A stretch of DNA of 64,000 nucleotides. It comes from Flavobacteriaceae bacterium. Lineage in GTDB: Bacteria; Bacteroidota; Bacteroidia; Flavobacteriales; Flavobacteriaceae. This document shows positions 47,038 to 56,473 of this stretch, in pieces. Where the stretch lies: contig CANFNV010000004.1 in the NCBI GenBank assembly GCA_947448525.1, forward strand, positions 62,001-126,000. The letters are read 5' to 3'. Every line of letters begins with the position of its first letter. The stretch's first letter is position 1. The notes under the pieces were generated by a model. That model was not told the DNA's origin. It searched no databases and was given only the letters and a program-made list of their open reading frames with translations. The position numbers and the translations under genes are program-made.

Positions 47038-47111
47038 CGGGGTGGCAGGATTCGAACCTGCGGCCTCCTGCTCCCAAAGCAGGCGCGATAACCGGGCTAC
47101 GCTACACCCCG
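47038..47111 (-). tRNA. tRNA-Pro (anticodon TGG)
   Basis: On the minus strand the acceptor stem CGGGGTG pairs with CACCCCG. The anticodon stem-loop CTGCT-TTGGGAG-CAG reads TGG, and the T arm holds GGTTCGAATCC. The length is 74 nt and CCA is not encoded. Confidence 0.97.
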
Positions 47112-47121
47112 AAAGCGTGTG

Positions 47122-47150
47122 CAAATATATAACTAAAAATCAGTTCTCAA
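47122..47150 (-). promoter_or_regulatory. tRNA-Pro promoter
   Basis: On the minus strand TTG (47148-47150), an 18-bp spacer and TATATTTG (47122-47129), 10 bp before the tRNA. Both boxes match the Bacteroidota consensus. Confidence 0.75.
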
Positions 47151-47230
47151 AATCTTTTACAATAATAATTCATATTTAATTTAATTAGTTTTTTCTGATT
47201 TGATAATATACATTTATTTTAATAAAAACT

Positions 47231-47238
47231 TACCTTTG
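47231..47238 (+). promoter_or_regulatory. -7 box upstream of trxB
   Basis: TACCTTTG fits TAnnTTTG, 23 bp before the trxB ATG. Confidence 0.55.
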
Positions 47239-47261
47239 CAGTACTTAAAAACGAACAAAAA

Positions 47262-48209
47262 ATGTCTGATACGATTGAAAAAGTTAAATGCTTAATTATA
47301 GGTTCTGGTCCTGCGGGTTATACCGCTGCAATCTATGCCTCTAGAGCTAATATGTATCCTGTTTTATATCAAGGAACACAACCTGGCGGTCAATTAACTA
47401 CAACAAATGAAGTGGAGAATTGGCCTGGAAACCCTGAGGGAATTACCGGACCTCAAATGATGATTGGTTTTGAAGAACAAGCCAAACGATTTGGAACTGA
47501 TGTTCGGGATGGTTGGGTAACAAAAGTGGACTTTTCTGAAGCCGTTCACAAAGTATGGATAAACGACGATAAAGAAATTCATTGTGATACGATTATTATT
47601 TCAACAGGCGCAACGGCTAAATATCTTGGATTAGATTCGGAACAACATTATTTAAAAATGGGAGGTGGGGTTTCTGCTTGTGCAGTTTGTGATGGTTTTT
47701 TCTACAGAAATCAAGAGGTTGTAATTGTGGGTGCAGGAGATTCTGCTTGCGAAGAAGCACATTATTTATCTAAATTGTGTAAAAAAGTGACCATGTTGGT
47801 TAGAAGTGAAAAATTTAGAGCTTCTAAGATTATGGCGGAACGAGTTCAAAAAACCGAAAACATAGAAATCTTATTGAATACCGAAACAGATGAGGTATTG
47901 GGTGACGGACAAGTAGTTACTGCAGTTCGAGTGAAAAATAGAACTTCTGGAGCAACTCATGAAATTCCCGCTACTGGCTTTTTTGTGGCAATCGGACACA
48001 AACCCAATACGGATATTTTTAAAGATTATTTAACGCTAGACGAAACGGGTTATATTATAAATATCCCGGGAACATCTAAAACCAATGTTGCTGGAGTTTT
48101 TGTTGGAGGAGATGCTGCCGATCATGTTTACAGACAAGCAATTACGGCTGCAGGAACTGGATGTATGGCCGCACTGGATGCTGAAAGGTATTTGGCTAGT
48201 AAAGAATAA
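47262..48209 (+). CDS. trxB: thioredoxin-disulfide reductase
   Basis: A 315-residue low-Mr thioredoxin reductase. FAD loop IIGSGPAGYTAAIYASRA, redox motif CAVCDG (~139-142), NADPH loop VVIVGAGDSACEEA, and FVGGDAADHVYRQAITAAGTGCMAA at the end. It reduces thioredoxin with NADPH in the cytoplasm. Together with bacillithiol (bshA in this window) it is part of thiol redox control. Confidence 0.96.
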   Translation: MSDTIEKVKCLIIGSGPAGYTAAIYASRANMYPVLYQGTQPGGQLTTTNEVENWPGNPEGITGPQMMIGFEEQAKRFGTDVRDGWVTKVDFSEAVHKVWINDDKEIHCDTIIISTGATAKYLGLDSEQHYLKMGGGVSACAVCDGFFYRNQEVVIVGAGDSACEEAHYLSKLCKKVTMLVRSEKFRASKIMAERVQKTENIEILLNTETDEVLGDGQVVTAVRVKNRTSGATHEIPATGFFVAIGHKPNTDIFKDYLTLDETGYIINIPGTSKTNVAGVFVGGDAADHVYRQAITAAGTGCMAALDAERYLASKE

Positions 48210-48227
48210 ACATTAAACTATAACAAT

Positions 48228-48264
48228 AAAAGGAGCTGAAAATTATTTTTTTGCTCCTTTTTTG
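48228..48264 (+). terminator. terminator after trxB
   Basis: AAAAGGAGC / GCTCCTTTT stem with a loop of about 16 nt and a run of T. Confidence 0.75.
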
Positions 48265-48386
48265 GTTTGTAAAATACCCTTTTTTTAATTTCTATGATTC
48301 GAGGGTTAAAAAAATACTAAGAAGTCATTCATATATTTTTTATAAAAATCTAAAATAGTGTTAATTAAATCAACAAACCTAAAGTA

Positions 48387-48722
48387 TTAATAGAATAGCT
48401 GCATCTTAGAATTATTGTTCCAACCCGCTTGATTTTCATATTTTACAAAATAGATTTTCAGGTCAGCTTGATTGGCATACTTAACAAAGTAGATTTTTTT
48501 GTCTGCTTGGTTAGAAAAATCGGTAAAAAACCATCGACCTTCATTTTTACTGGCTTGATTTTGGTATTTTACTTTAAATACCTTTAAATCGGCTTGGTTT
48601 TCATAATCTACCACAAATACTTTCACATCGGCTTGGTTTTGATATTCGACAGAAAATACTTTCTGCGCTGCAGCATTGACTGTAAAAATCAAAAAAACTA
48701 CAATTGATAAAAATCTATTCAT
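48387..48722 (-). CDS. septoil-knot-like repeat protein (DUF6150 type)
   Basis: A 111-residue protein. A signal peptide (MNRFLSIVVFLIFTVNAAAQ) is followed by repeats of about 13 residues of the form VFxVxYxNQADxK; six NQA turns and seven short strands can be counted, the last being MQLFY. Seven strand-turn units fit the predicted 7(1) septoil knot described for DUF6150. It is probably periplasmic or surface-exposed. Function is unknown. Confidence 0.75.
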   Translation of the reverse strand: MNRFLSIVVFLIFTVNAAAQKVFSVEYQNQADVKVFVVDYENQADLKVFKVKYQNQASKNEGRWFFTDFSNQADKKIYFVKYANQADLKIYFVKYENQAGWNNNSKMQLFY

Positions 48723-48818
48723 AATTACATAGGTATTAATTCTCTTTAAATATTTTTCCTTTTGTTTACTCTTAAAAAAAACAATTCTAATTTATTTAGT
48801 TTTTTTAATGATAATTAA

Positions 48819-49508
48819 TTACCCAACTAACTTAGCAATTCCAAAAGCCGCCGCCGCCGCTACGAGTCCAATGGCTGTTACTTTTAAAGCACCTTTGAAA
48901 GTGGGTTGTCCTGTAACTTTAGCTTTGAAATAACCAAAAACAAACAAACATAGGGTCGTTATAATCGCAGATAGAATCAGCCCTTCTTTTGGAGTAGCTG
49001 TAAAAAAATAAGCAGATAAAGGCAAAAATCCTCCAACAATATATGCACTTCCTATGGTTAGCGCACTATTTCGGGCTCGGTTGGGATGTGGTTTTTCTAA
49101 ACCTAATTCAAATTTCATCATAAAATCGACCCATTTATCTTTGTCTTTGGCGAGTTGATTGGCAATTAATGTTTGTCCCGCTTCGTCAATACCATAATCA
49201 GCAAAAATTTCTTTTACTTCGTCAATTTCCTTTTGATGGTGATTATCCACTTCAAAATATTCTCTTTTGAGTTCGCTTTCGTAGTGTTCCTGTTCGGTTT
49301 TTCCTGCAAGATAACCGCCTAAACCCATGGCTATGCATCCCGCAACTATCTCTGCAATTCCAGCTGTAATCACAATCGAATTACTGTCAACAGCACCACT
49401 CAAACCTGCAGCCAATGCAAATGGTACAGTCAATCCATCGCTCATTCCAATAACCATATCAGTAATGAATTCGGAGCTTTTTAAATGTTGTTCTTGGTAG
49501 GTTTCCAT
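48819..49508 (-). CDS. VIT1/CCC1-family metal transporter
   Basis: A 229-residue membrane protein. DMVIGMSDGLTVPFALAAGLSGA (~17-39) is the first helix with the metal-binding motif. Helix 2 (AEIVAGCIAMGLGGYLAG) is followed by a cytoplasmic Glu-rich metal-binding loop (~70-135: EQEHYESELKREYFEVDNHHQKEIDEVKEIF). Three C-terminal helices follow. VIT1/CCC1 proteins move Fe2+ or Mn2+ out of the cytoplasm. An outer-membrane-like gene is 2 bp upstream. Confidence 0.9.
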   Translation of the reverse strand: METYQEQHLKSSEFITDMVIGMSDGLTVPFALAAGLSGAVDSNSIVITAGIAEIVAGCIAMGLGGYLAGKTEQEHYESELKREYFEVDNHHQKEIDEVKEIFADYGIDEAGQTLIANQLAKDKDKWVDFMMKFELGLEKPHPNRARNSALTIGSAYIVGGFLPLSAYFFTATPKEGLILSAIITTLCLFVFGYFKAKVTGQPTFKGALKVTAIGLVAAAAAFGIAKLVG

Positions 49509-49510
49509 AT

Positions 49511-50302
49511 TTACTTTTTAGCTTTTTTAGTTTTCCAACTCACACGTTGTCCTAATATTAATTTTACATTCCATACATCAGAACTCAATGTTGTTCCATG
49601 ACCTATACCAAATTGAAATTCATAATTTGGGTTTAAATACAAATCGGTCACCAAATAAAATTGATGTGTTTGAATATCATAACTATCCCATCTAAATGGA
49701 TTTCCGGTTACGCCATAATATTCAATTCCTAGAGAATATTTAGGATTTACAGCATACGAATATTTTACATTAGGCGAAAACCTAACCTCTTTTGTTTTGA
49801 AAGAACCATCAATTGTTGGGTTAACCGAAAAATAATTGTTTCCAATTGTTTTATCAAATATAGGTCTAATCTCATAATCTGCATCATAAACATTGGTTAT
49901 TTCGTTTTTAACAAATCCGCCTTCAATAGATAAACTCGCACCCATAAACCAGTTCCATGAAGTTGGAACAGTAATTCTAGGACGAATATGACTACCCATA
50001 TAATTATAGGTTCCGTTGTTTATTCTTGTAAATATATAAAAGCCCAATTCAAAATTGTTTAATAAACCCGTTGTTACTTCAAGTGTTTCGTGAAGCGGAT
50101 GCGAGAAATTGGATTCATTTTTTGGTCCACTTGGAGAAATATTGCTGTGCAATTCAAAAATAGTAGTGTTTTTTGGCATTGTTGGCGAAGTATATACTTG
50201 TACTTCATAATTTTCTTGCGCTTGTACTACTGGTAAATTTAATAAGATAAAAAGGATTAAAGCAGATTTTTTTTTGAATTTAAAAACAGATAATTGTATC
50301 AT
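49511..50302 (-). CDS. outer-membrane beta-barrel-like protein
   Basis: A 263-residue protein with a signal peptide (~1-29, ending VVQAQ) and alternating aromatic strands typical of a small barrel: NNFELGFYIFTRIN, YSLGIEYYGVTG, HQFYLVTDLYLNPNYEFQFGIGHG, and a C-terminal strand VWNVKLILGQRVSWK. Its stop is 2 bp from the VIT1-type gene, so the two are co-transcribed. An outer-membrane pathway paired with an inner-membrane metal exporter is a reasonable guess. Confidence 0.78.
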   Translation of the reverse strand: MIQLSVFKFKKKSALILFILLNLPVVQAQENYEVQVYTSPTMPKNTTIFELHSNISPSGPKNESNFSHPLHETLEVTTGLLNNFELGFYIFTRINNGTYNYMGSHIRPRITVPTSWNWFMGASLSIEGGFVKNEITNVYDADYEIRPIFDKTIGNNYFSVNPTIDGSFKTKEVRFSPNVKYSYAVNPKYSLGIEYYGVTGNPFRWDSYDIQTHQFYLVTDLYLNPNYEFQFGIGHGTTLSSDVWNVKLILGQRVSWKTKKAKK

Positions 50303-50468
50303 TTTAGTATGAATTTAATTTTTACAAAGTTCGTATATTTTCTATTAATTATAAAAAAAACACATTGTATTAATCTATTCTTAAGTATGTTTTATTTATG
50401 AATGTATCCATTTTAAAGTTATCTGTTAAATTAAACTTTAAAATCAAAAACCTAAAATCTAAATAAAT

Positions 50469-50476
50469 TATATTTG
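50469..50476 (+). promoter_or_regulatory. -7 box of tgt
   Basis: TATATTTG fits TAnnTTTG and overlaps the in-frame TTG at 50474, which supports the ATG at 50495 as start. Confidence 0.55.
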
Positions 50477-50494
50477 CTCCTAGAAAATGCTTAT

Positions 50495-51625
50495 ATGAAA
50501 TTTGATTTAGTACAAAAAGACCCAAATTCTAAAGCCAGAGCTGGGAAAATTACCACCGATCACGGAATTATTGAAACGCCAATTTTTATGCCCGTTGGAA
50601 CAGTTGCTTCTGTAAAAGGAGTGCACCAACGCGAATTAAAAGAAGAAATTAATCCAGATGTCATTCTAGGAAATACGTATCATTTATACCTTCGTCCTCA
50701 AACAGAAATTCTTGAAAAAGCGGGTGGTTTGCACAAGTTTATGAATTGGGATAGAAATATATTAACCGATTCGGGCGGCTATCAAGTATATTCCCTTTCT
50801 GCTAATAGAAAAATTAAAGAAGAAGGCGTTAAGTTTAAATCACATATTGATGGCTCGTATCATTTTTTTACACCTGAAAATGTAATGGAAATCCAGCGCA
50901 CGATTGGTGCAGACATTATAATGGCATTTGACGAATGTACTCCTTATCCTTGTGATTATCGCTATGCTCAACGTTCCATGAAAATGACACATCGATGGTT
51001 AGACAGATGTATTAATCATTTGAAAAATGTACCTACTAAATATGGTTACGATCAAGCTTTTTTTCCAATTGTTCAAGGAAGTACCTACAAAGATTTAAGA
51101 ATACAAAGCGCTGAATATATTGCTAATTCCAATCAAGTTGGAAATGCCATCGGCGGACTTTCTGTTGGAGAACCAGCCGAAGAAATGTATGCGATGGCAG
51201 AAGTAGTTTGCAACATTCTACCGGAGGATAAACCTCGATATTTAATGGGGGTTGGAACGCCAATTAATATTCTTGAAAATATTGCGCTAGGTGTTGATAT
51301 GTTTGATTGTGTCATGCCAACACGGAATGCTCGAAACGGAATGTTATTTACAGCTAACGGTACAATTAACATTAAAAATAAGAAATGGGAAGCTGATTTT
51401 TCGCCTGTGGATGAAATGGGTCACACCTTTGTAGATACCGAATATACAAAAGCGTATCTTCGTCATTTATTTGCTGCCAATGAATATCTTGGAAAACAAA
51501 TTGCCACAATTCACAATCTTGGATTTTATATGTGGTTGGTTCGTGAAGCTAGAAAACATATTATTGCAGGTGATTTTAGAACTTGGAAGGACATGATGAT
51601 CAAACAAATGAGCCAACGGTTGTAG
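50495..51625 (+). CDS. tgt: tRNA-guanine transglycosylase (queuine/preQ1)
   Basis: The start at 50495 is chosen because the -7 box lies over an upstream TTG. The 376-residue barrel has TPIFMPVGTVASVKG, the Asp of DSGGYQVYSL, GGLSVGEP, the nucleophile Asp in DMFDCVMPTRNARNG, and the tail TIHNLGFYMWL. The family's zinc site CxCxxC is not present: the aligned segment, PVDEMGHTFVDTEYTKAYL (~302-320), has Gly, Thr and Asp where Cys is expected. The His of TIHNL remains. It exchanges guanine for preQ1 at position 34 of GUN tRNAs. Confidence 0.93.
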   Translation: MKFDLVQKDPNSKARAGKITTDHGIIETPIFMPVGTVASVKGVHQRELKEEINPDVILGNTYHLYLRPQTEILEKAGGLHKFMNWDRNILTDSGGYQVYSLSANRKIKEEGVKFKSHIDGSYHFFTPENVMEIQRTIGADIIMAFDECTPYPCDYRYAQRSMKMTHRWLDRCINHLKNVPTKYGYDQAFFPIVQGSTYKDLRIQSAEYIANSNQVGNAIGGLSVGEPAEEMYAMAEVVCNILPEDKPRYLMGVGTPINILENIALGVDMFDCVMPTRNARNGMLFTANGTINIKNKKWEADFSPVDEMGHTFVDTEYTKAYLRHLFAANEYLGKQIATIHNLGFYMWLVREARKHIIAGDFRTWKDMMIKQMSQRL

Positions 51626-51704
51626 GAAAGTTTAATGGATTAAATGTTTAAAATTAATATTAAAAAAGAACAATATTAAACCAATTTAAACACATAAAAA
51701 GAGG

Positions 51705-52790
51705 ATGCTAACAATTTTAGATAAATACATACTAAAACGATATTTAAGCACTTTTATAGTGATGTTGTTAATGTTTATTCCGATTGGAATTACCATTGAT
51801 GTGTCTGAAAAAGTCAATAAGATGATTGAAAACCATGTGCCATTTAAAGCCATCGCTCAATATTATGTCGATTTTACTATTTATTTTGCTAATTTACTAT
51901 TCCCAATCTTTCTTTTTTTATCTATTATTTGGTTTACTTCAAAGTTGGCAAATGATACTGAAATTATAGCCATTTTAAGTTCTGGAATTTCATTTACACG
52001 ATTTTTGCGCCCCTATCTTATTGGCGCAACTTTCGTCTCTATATTTTCTTTGTTATTTGGATTTTATTTAGTTCCAAAAGCAAGTGATGGATTCAAAAAT
52101 TTTAGATACATATACCTAATTGGAAACGGGGAGAACGAAATGCGAGACAATTCGGATGTTTATAGACAAATTAATAAAGAAGAATTCATTTATGTAAGCA
52201 GTTTCAATTCGGTATCCAAAATGGCTTTTAACTTCTCTATGGAGCGATTTGATAAAGACAAATTAAAATATAAAGTTACCGCCAGCAGAATTCAATGGAA
52301 TGCAAAACAAAAGAGTTATTCTTTATTTGATTACAAAAAAAGAAAAGTCGGTGAGTTGAACGATGTTATTGAATCTATACCAAGAAAAGATACTGTTTTT
52401 AAATTTGATTTAGAAGATTTAACTCCTGTAGTTTACATTGCAGAAACCTTGTCTTATGGCGATTTAATCAAATTTATTGCTAAAGAAAGAGAACGAGGTT
52501 CTACGAATATAAATGTGTATTTAGTAGTGCTTTACAAAAAATACAGTATTCCAATTTCTGCATTTATTTTAACAATTATTGCTGTTGCAGTCTCGTCTAT
52601 GAAGCGCAGAGGCGGAATGGGAATTAACCTGGCAGTCGGAATTTTATTAGCTTTTGCTTTTGTGTTTTTAGATAAAATTTTTGGAGTGCTTGCTGAAAAA
52701 TCTACTGCACCACCAATTATAGCTGTTTGGATCCCGAACATTGTTTTTGGTATTTTAGCAATAATACTTCTAAGGAATGCTAAGCGATAA
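51705..52790 (+). CDS. LptF/LptG-family permease
   Basis: A 361-residue protein with membrane segments at ~15-35, ~60-80, ~100-122, and ~282-300, ~308-328, ~336-355. The large periplasmic part lies between the third and fourth segments (~130-275). MLTILDKYILKRYLSTF is the classic start. LptF/LptG form the inner-membrane channel that lifts lipopolysaccharide with LptB2. The next gene overlaps it by 14 bp. The second permease partner is not adjacent. Confidence 0.9.
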   Translation: MLTILDKYILKRYLSTFIVMLLMFIPIGITIDVSEKVNKMIENHVPFKAIAQYYVDFTIYFANLLFPIFLFLSIIWFTSKLANDTEIIAILSSGISFTRFLRPYLIGATFVSIFSLLFGFYLVPKASDGFKNFRYIYLIGNGENEMRDNSDVYRQINKEEFIYVSSFNSVSKMAFNFSMERFDKDKLKYKVTASRIQWNAKQKSYSLFDYKKRKVGELNDVIESIPRKDTVFKFDLEDLTPVVYIAETLSYGDLIKFIAKERERGSTNINVYLVVLYKKYSIPISAFILTIIAVAVSSMKRRGGMGINLAVGILLAFAFVFLDKIFGVLAEKSTAPPIIAVWIPNIVFGILAIILLRNAKR

Positions 52791-53658
52791 TTCCAAAAGC
52801 TATTTACACCTTCATTTGATTGTTTTCATTTGGGGATTTACTGCAATTTTAGGCAGGTTAATTTCTCTCGAATCATTGCCATTGGTTTGGTTTAGAATGT
52901 TATTTGCGGTTTTTTTTATTTTTATGTATATTAAAATTAAAAAAATACCTATCACAGTTTCCAAAAAAGTAGGTATTAAATTACTTTTCGCCGGATTAAT
53001 TATTGCTCTTCATTGGCTCACTTTTTTTAGGGCAATTAAGGTTTCTAATGTTTCAATAACTCTTGCCTGTTTATCTACGGGAGCATTTTTCACTTCATTA
53101 ATTGAACCCATTTTTTTTAACAAAAAGTTGGTTTGGCTCGAAGTGTTCTTTGGAATAATTGTTGTATTAGGATTGTCAATCATCTTTAATGTTGAGGGAA
53201 AATATGTGGAAGGAATTTGTTTAGCATTGATATCCGCATTTTTATCCGCATCTTTTGCAGTAATTAATAGCAAATTTGTTAAAACCTATGAGCCAACCCT
53301 CATATCATTTTATGAACTTTCGGGTGGTGTTCTTTTCTTTTCTATTTTTCTATTGTTTTCAAACAGTTTTAATACAGATTTCTTTCAATTAACAACCAAT
53401 GATTTTATTTATTTAATGATTTTGAGTTCTGTTTGTACCGCTTATGCTTTTATAGCTTCTACATCAGTAATGAAATTTTTAAGTCCTTATACCGTTATGC
53501 TTACCATAAATATGGAACCAATTTACGGAATTGTATTGGCCGTAATTATATTGAAAGATAAAGAACAAATGAGTACAGGTTTTTATATTGGAGCCCTAAT
53601 TATTCTTATAACCGTAATCACAAACGGAATTTTAAAAAGCAGATCAAAAGCAACTTAA
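52777..53658 (+). CDS. DMT-family (EamA) transporter
   Basis: A 293-residue protein with ten hydrophobic segments in two EamA repeats: HLHLIVFIWGFTAILGRLIS at the start, and the second repeat around EGICLALISAFLSASFAVINS and MEPIYGIVLAVIILKDKE. Proteins of this class export amino acids or other small metabolites, but substrates are hard to infer. The start overlaps the LptF/G gene, implying coupling. Confidence 0.88.
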   Translation: MLSDNSKSYLHLHLIVFIWGFTAILGRLISLESLPLVWFRMLFAVFFIFMYIKIKKIPITVSKKVGIKLLFAGLIIALHWLTFFRAIKVSNVSITLACLSTGAFFTSLIEPIFFNKKLVWLEVFFGIIVVLGLSIIFNVEGKYVEGICLALISAFLSASFAVINSKFVKTYEPTLISFYELSGGVLFFSIFLLFSNSFNTDFFQLTTNDFIYLMILSSVCTAYAFIASTSVMKFLSPYTVMLTINMEPIYGIVLAVIILKDKEQMSTGFYIGALIILITVITNGILKSRSKAT

Positions 53659-53712
53659 TGTTTTGTTTAAAACTTATCGCATAAAATAACTTTTTCACTT
53701 GATTTAAAATTT

Positions 53713-53720
53713 TATCTTTG
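53713..53720 (+). promoter_or_regulatory. -7 box of accA
   Basis: TATCTTTG fits TAnnTTTG, 32 bp before the accA ATG. Confidence 0.55.
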
Positions 53721-53752
53721 TAATCCGAATTTTAATTAATCGAACAAATCCT

Positions 53753-54706
53753 ATGGAATATTTAGATTTTGAACTTCCTATAAAAGAACTGGAAGACCAA
53801 TTAGACAAATGTCAAATTATTGGTCAAGAATCCGATGTTGATGTTACCAATACATGTAAACAAATTGAAAAAAAATTAGAAGAAACCAAACGAAAAATAT
53901 ATAAGAATCTCACGGCTTGGCAACGGGTTCAACTTTCGCGTCATCCAAACAGACCTTACACTATGGATTATATCAATTCATTGTGTGGAGATACATTTTT
54001 AGAGCTTTTTGGAGACAGAAGTTTTAAAGACGACAAAGCCATGGTGGGTGGTTTAGGTAAAATTGAGGGGCAATCATTTATGATAGTTGGCCAACAAAAA
54101 GGATACAATACCAAAACACGTCAATACAGAAACTTTGGAATGGCAAATCCAGAAGGATATCGTAAAGCATTGCGCTTGATGAAAATGGCTGAAAAATTTG
54201 GAATTCCTGTAGTAACTTTTATTGATACACCGGGTGCTTATCCGGGTTTGGAAGCCGAAGAACGAGGTCAAGGCGAAGCTATTGCCAGAAATATTCTTGA
54301 AATGTGTCGTTTGAAAGTGCCTGTTATTTGCGTTATAGTAGGCGAAGGTGCTTCTGGAGGCGCATTAGGAATTGGAGTTGGTGACAAAGTTTTGATGATG
54401 GAAAATACATGGTATTCTGTAATTTCACCTGAATCATGTTCTTCAATTCTATGGAAAAGTTGGGAATATAAAGAACAAGCCGCCGAAGCATTAAAATTGA
54501 CTTCTGCAGATATGAAAAAACAAAAATTAGTAGATGATATTATTCCAGAACCACTAGGTGGCGCTCACTATGATAGAGAAACTGCTTTTAAAACCGTACA
54601 ACAATATATCTCTAAAGCATATAACGATCTGAAAGATTTATCAACAACCGATTTAATAATGCAAAGGATGAATAAATACAGTAAAATGGGCGAATATAAA
54701 GAGTAA
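53753..54706 (+). CDS. accA: acetyl-CoA carboxylase carboxyltransferase, alpha subunit
   Basis: A 317-residue protein starting [19 protein letters not shown]. It has the AccA blocks [68 protein letters not shown] and [15 protein letters not shown]. It transfers the carboxyl from carboxybiotin to acetyl-CoA, the first step of fatty-acid synthesis, with AccD. accD is not in the window. Confidence 0.97.
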   Translation: MEYLDFELPIKELEDQLDKCQIIGQESDVDVTNTCKQIEKKLEETKRKIYKNLTAWQRVQLSRHPNRPYTMDYINSLCGDTFLELFGDRSFKDDKAMVGGLGKIEGQSFMIVGQQKGYNTKTRQYRNFGMANPEGYRKALRLMKMAEKFGIPVVTFIDTPGAYPGLEAEERGQGEAIARNILEMCRLKVPVICVIVGEGASGGALGIGVGDKVLMMENTWYSVISPESCSSILWKSWEYKEQAAEALKLTSADMKKQKLVDDIIPEPLGGAHYDRETAFKTVQQYISKAYNDLKDLSTTDLIMQRMNKYSKMGEYKE

Positions 54707-54724
54707 ATTCTTACAAAAAAGTAT

Positions 54725-54759
54725 AAAATCCGAAGCCCTTTAGTTTCGGATTTTTTTTT
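54725..54759 (+). terminator. terminator after accA
   Basis: AAATCCGAA / TTCGGATTTTTTTTT with a 10-nt loop, 18 bp after the stop. Confidence 0.92.
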
Positions 54760-54846
54760 GGTTATTAACAAAAAACAATTAGTTATAAACAAAATTTTGT
54801 AATAACTAAACGTTATAAAAATTAAAGAATTAGTTACTTTCGCTAC

Positions 54847-56388
54847 ATGGAAAATGTTAGAAATATAAACCCAATAAAAATTGATAAAACTACTATTATC
54901 AATCTCGAAAAAGGAAAGCTTCCGCCACAAGCCCTCGATCTTGAGGAAGCAGTTCTTGGGGCAATGATGATTGATAAAAAAGGAGTTGATGAGGTTATTG
55001 ATATTTTACAATCTGATGCCTTTTATAAAGAGGCACACAAGCATATATTTGAAGCCATTTTTCAATTATTCACAGATTCTCAACCTATTGATTTATTAAC
55101 AGTTTCCTCGCAGTTAAGAAAGAATGCTAAGTTAGATTTAGCCGGTGGGGATTTTTATTTAATTCAACTGACACAAAAGATTTCATCTTCGGCACACATT
55201 GAGTTTCACTCTCGTATTATTTTACAGAAATTCATTCAGCGAAGTTTAATTAGAATATCATCAGAAATAATTGAAGAATCGTATGATGAAACCACAGATG
55301 TTTTTGATCTGTTAGACAAAGCTGAATCAAGATTATATGAAGTTACTCAAGGAAATATCAAACGAAGTTCAGAAACCGCTCAAAGTTTAGTTAATCAAGC
55401 CAAAAAACGTATTGAAGAAATTGCTAATAAAGAAGGATTATCTGGAATTGCATCTGGTTTTGATAAATTAGATAAGTTGACTTCGGGTTGGCAACCCTCT
55501 GACTTAATTATTATAGCCGCTAGACCGGGTATGGGAAAAACAGCTTTTGTACTTTCAATGGCTCGAAATATCGCAATAGATTTTGGCCATCCCGTAGCAT
55601 TATTTTCTCTTGAGATGTCTTCCGTTCAGTTGATTACACGTTTGATTTCATCTGAAACCGGTTTGTCTTCTGAAAAACTTCGTACAGGAAAATTAGAAAA
55701 ACACGAATGGGAACAGCTTTCTGTAAAAGTAAAAGATTTAGAAAAAGCGCCCTTATTTATTGATGACTCGCCGTCGCTTTCTATTTTTGATTTACGTGCC
55801 AAAGCCAGACGTTTGGCATCTCAACACGGAATTAAATTAATAATTGTAGATTATCTTCAATTAATGACGGCTGGTGGAAACGGAAAGGGAGGCGGAAATA
55901 GGGAACAAGAAATTTCAACAATCTCAAGAAACCTAAAGGCATTGGCCAAAGAATTAGAGGTGCCAGTAATTGCACTTTCTCAATTATCTCGTGCCGTTGA
56001 AACTCGTGGTTCTAGTAAACGTCCATTACTTTCTGACCTTCGTGAATCAGGAGCGATAGAACAAGATGCCGATATAGTATCGTTTATTTACCGTCCGGAA
56101 TATTATAAAATTGAAGAATGGGATGATGAAGATGCTTCACCAACAGCTGGTCAAGCCGAATTTATTATTGCAAAGCACAGAAATGGTTCGTTAGAAAATA
56201 TTAGATTAAAATTTATCGGAAATCTTGGCAAGTTTGATAATTTGGAGGAATATGGTGGTGGATATAATGATTTACCCTCCAAAATGAATCACGATGATAA
56301 TCCTTTTATGACTAAAAATCTTCCATCGGCAAATGAAGCATTTGGAAACTTTAATTCTACTAATGATGATAGCGATGTTCCATTTTAA
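54847..56388 (+). CDS. dnaB: replicative DNA helicase
   Basis: A 513-residue DnaB. The N-terminal domain (~25-130: PPQALDLEEAVLGAMMID) is followed by a linker and the RecA-like motor with AARPGMGKTAFVLSMA (Walker A ~221), FSLEMSS, Walker B IIVDYLQLM, PVIALSQLSRAVE and LSDLRESGAIEQDAD. The start at 54847 gives a short N-terminal extension (~25 aa) before the core. It unwinds DNA ahead of the replisome. No intein. Confidence 0.97.
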   Translation: MENVRNINPIKIDKTTIINLEKGKLPPQALDLEEAVLGAMMIDKKGVDEVIDILQSDAFYKEAHKHIFEAIFQLFTDSQPIDLLTVSSQLRKNAKLDLAGGDFYLIQLTQKISSSAHIEFHSRIILQKFIQRSLIRISSEIIEESYDETTDVFDLLDKAESRLYEVTQGNIKRSSETAQSLVNQAKKRIEEIANKEGLSGIASGFDKLDKLTSGWQPSDLIIIAARPGMGKTAFVLSMARNIAIDFGHPVALFSLEMSSVQLITRLISSETGLSSEKLRTGKLEKHEWEQLSVKVKDLEKAPLFIDDSPSLSIFDLRAKARRLASQHGIKLIIVDYLQLMTAGGNGKGGGNREQEISTISRNLKALAKELEVPVIALSQLSRAVETRGSSKRPLLSDLRESGAIEQDADIVSFIYRPEYYKIEEWDDEDASPTAGQAEFIIAKHRNGSLENIRLKFIGNLGKFDNLEEYGGGYNDLPSKMNHDDNPFMTKNLPSANEAFGNFNSTNDDSDVPF

Positions 56389-56473
56389 TCACTTGATGTT
56401 TTAATTACCCGATGCTGTGTTTTCGCTTTTTCTTTAAAATAAAACGACTATATTTGGGTTAAAATTTATAAGA

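Noticed and set aside
46927..47179. Open frames on both strands across the tRNA
   Set aside because: They cover tRNA-Pro and its promoter and have no protein-like composition.
54720..54846. Replication origin next to dnaB
   Set aside because: No DnaA-box cluster and no dnaA; the gap contains only a terminator and an AT-rich promoter region.
54568..54930. 120-residue open frame on the minus strand over the accA end and dnaB start
   Set aside because: It covers the accA terminator and dnaB start and is rich in Phe/Ile/Ser from AT-rich DNA.
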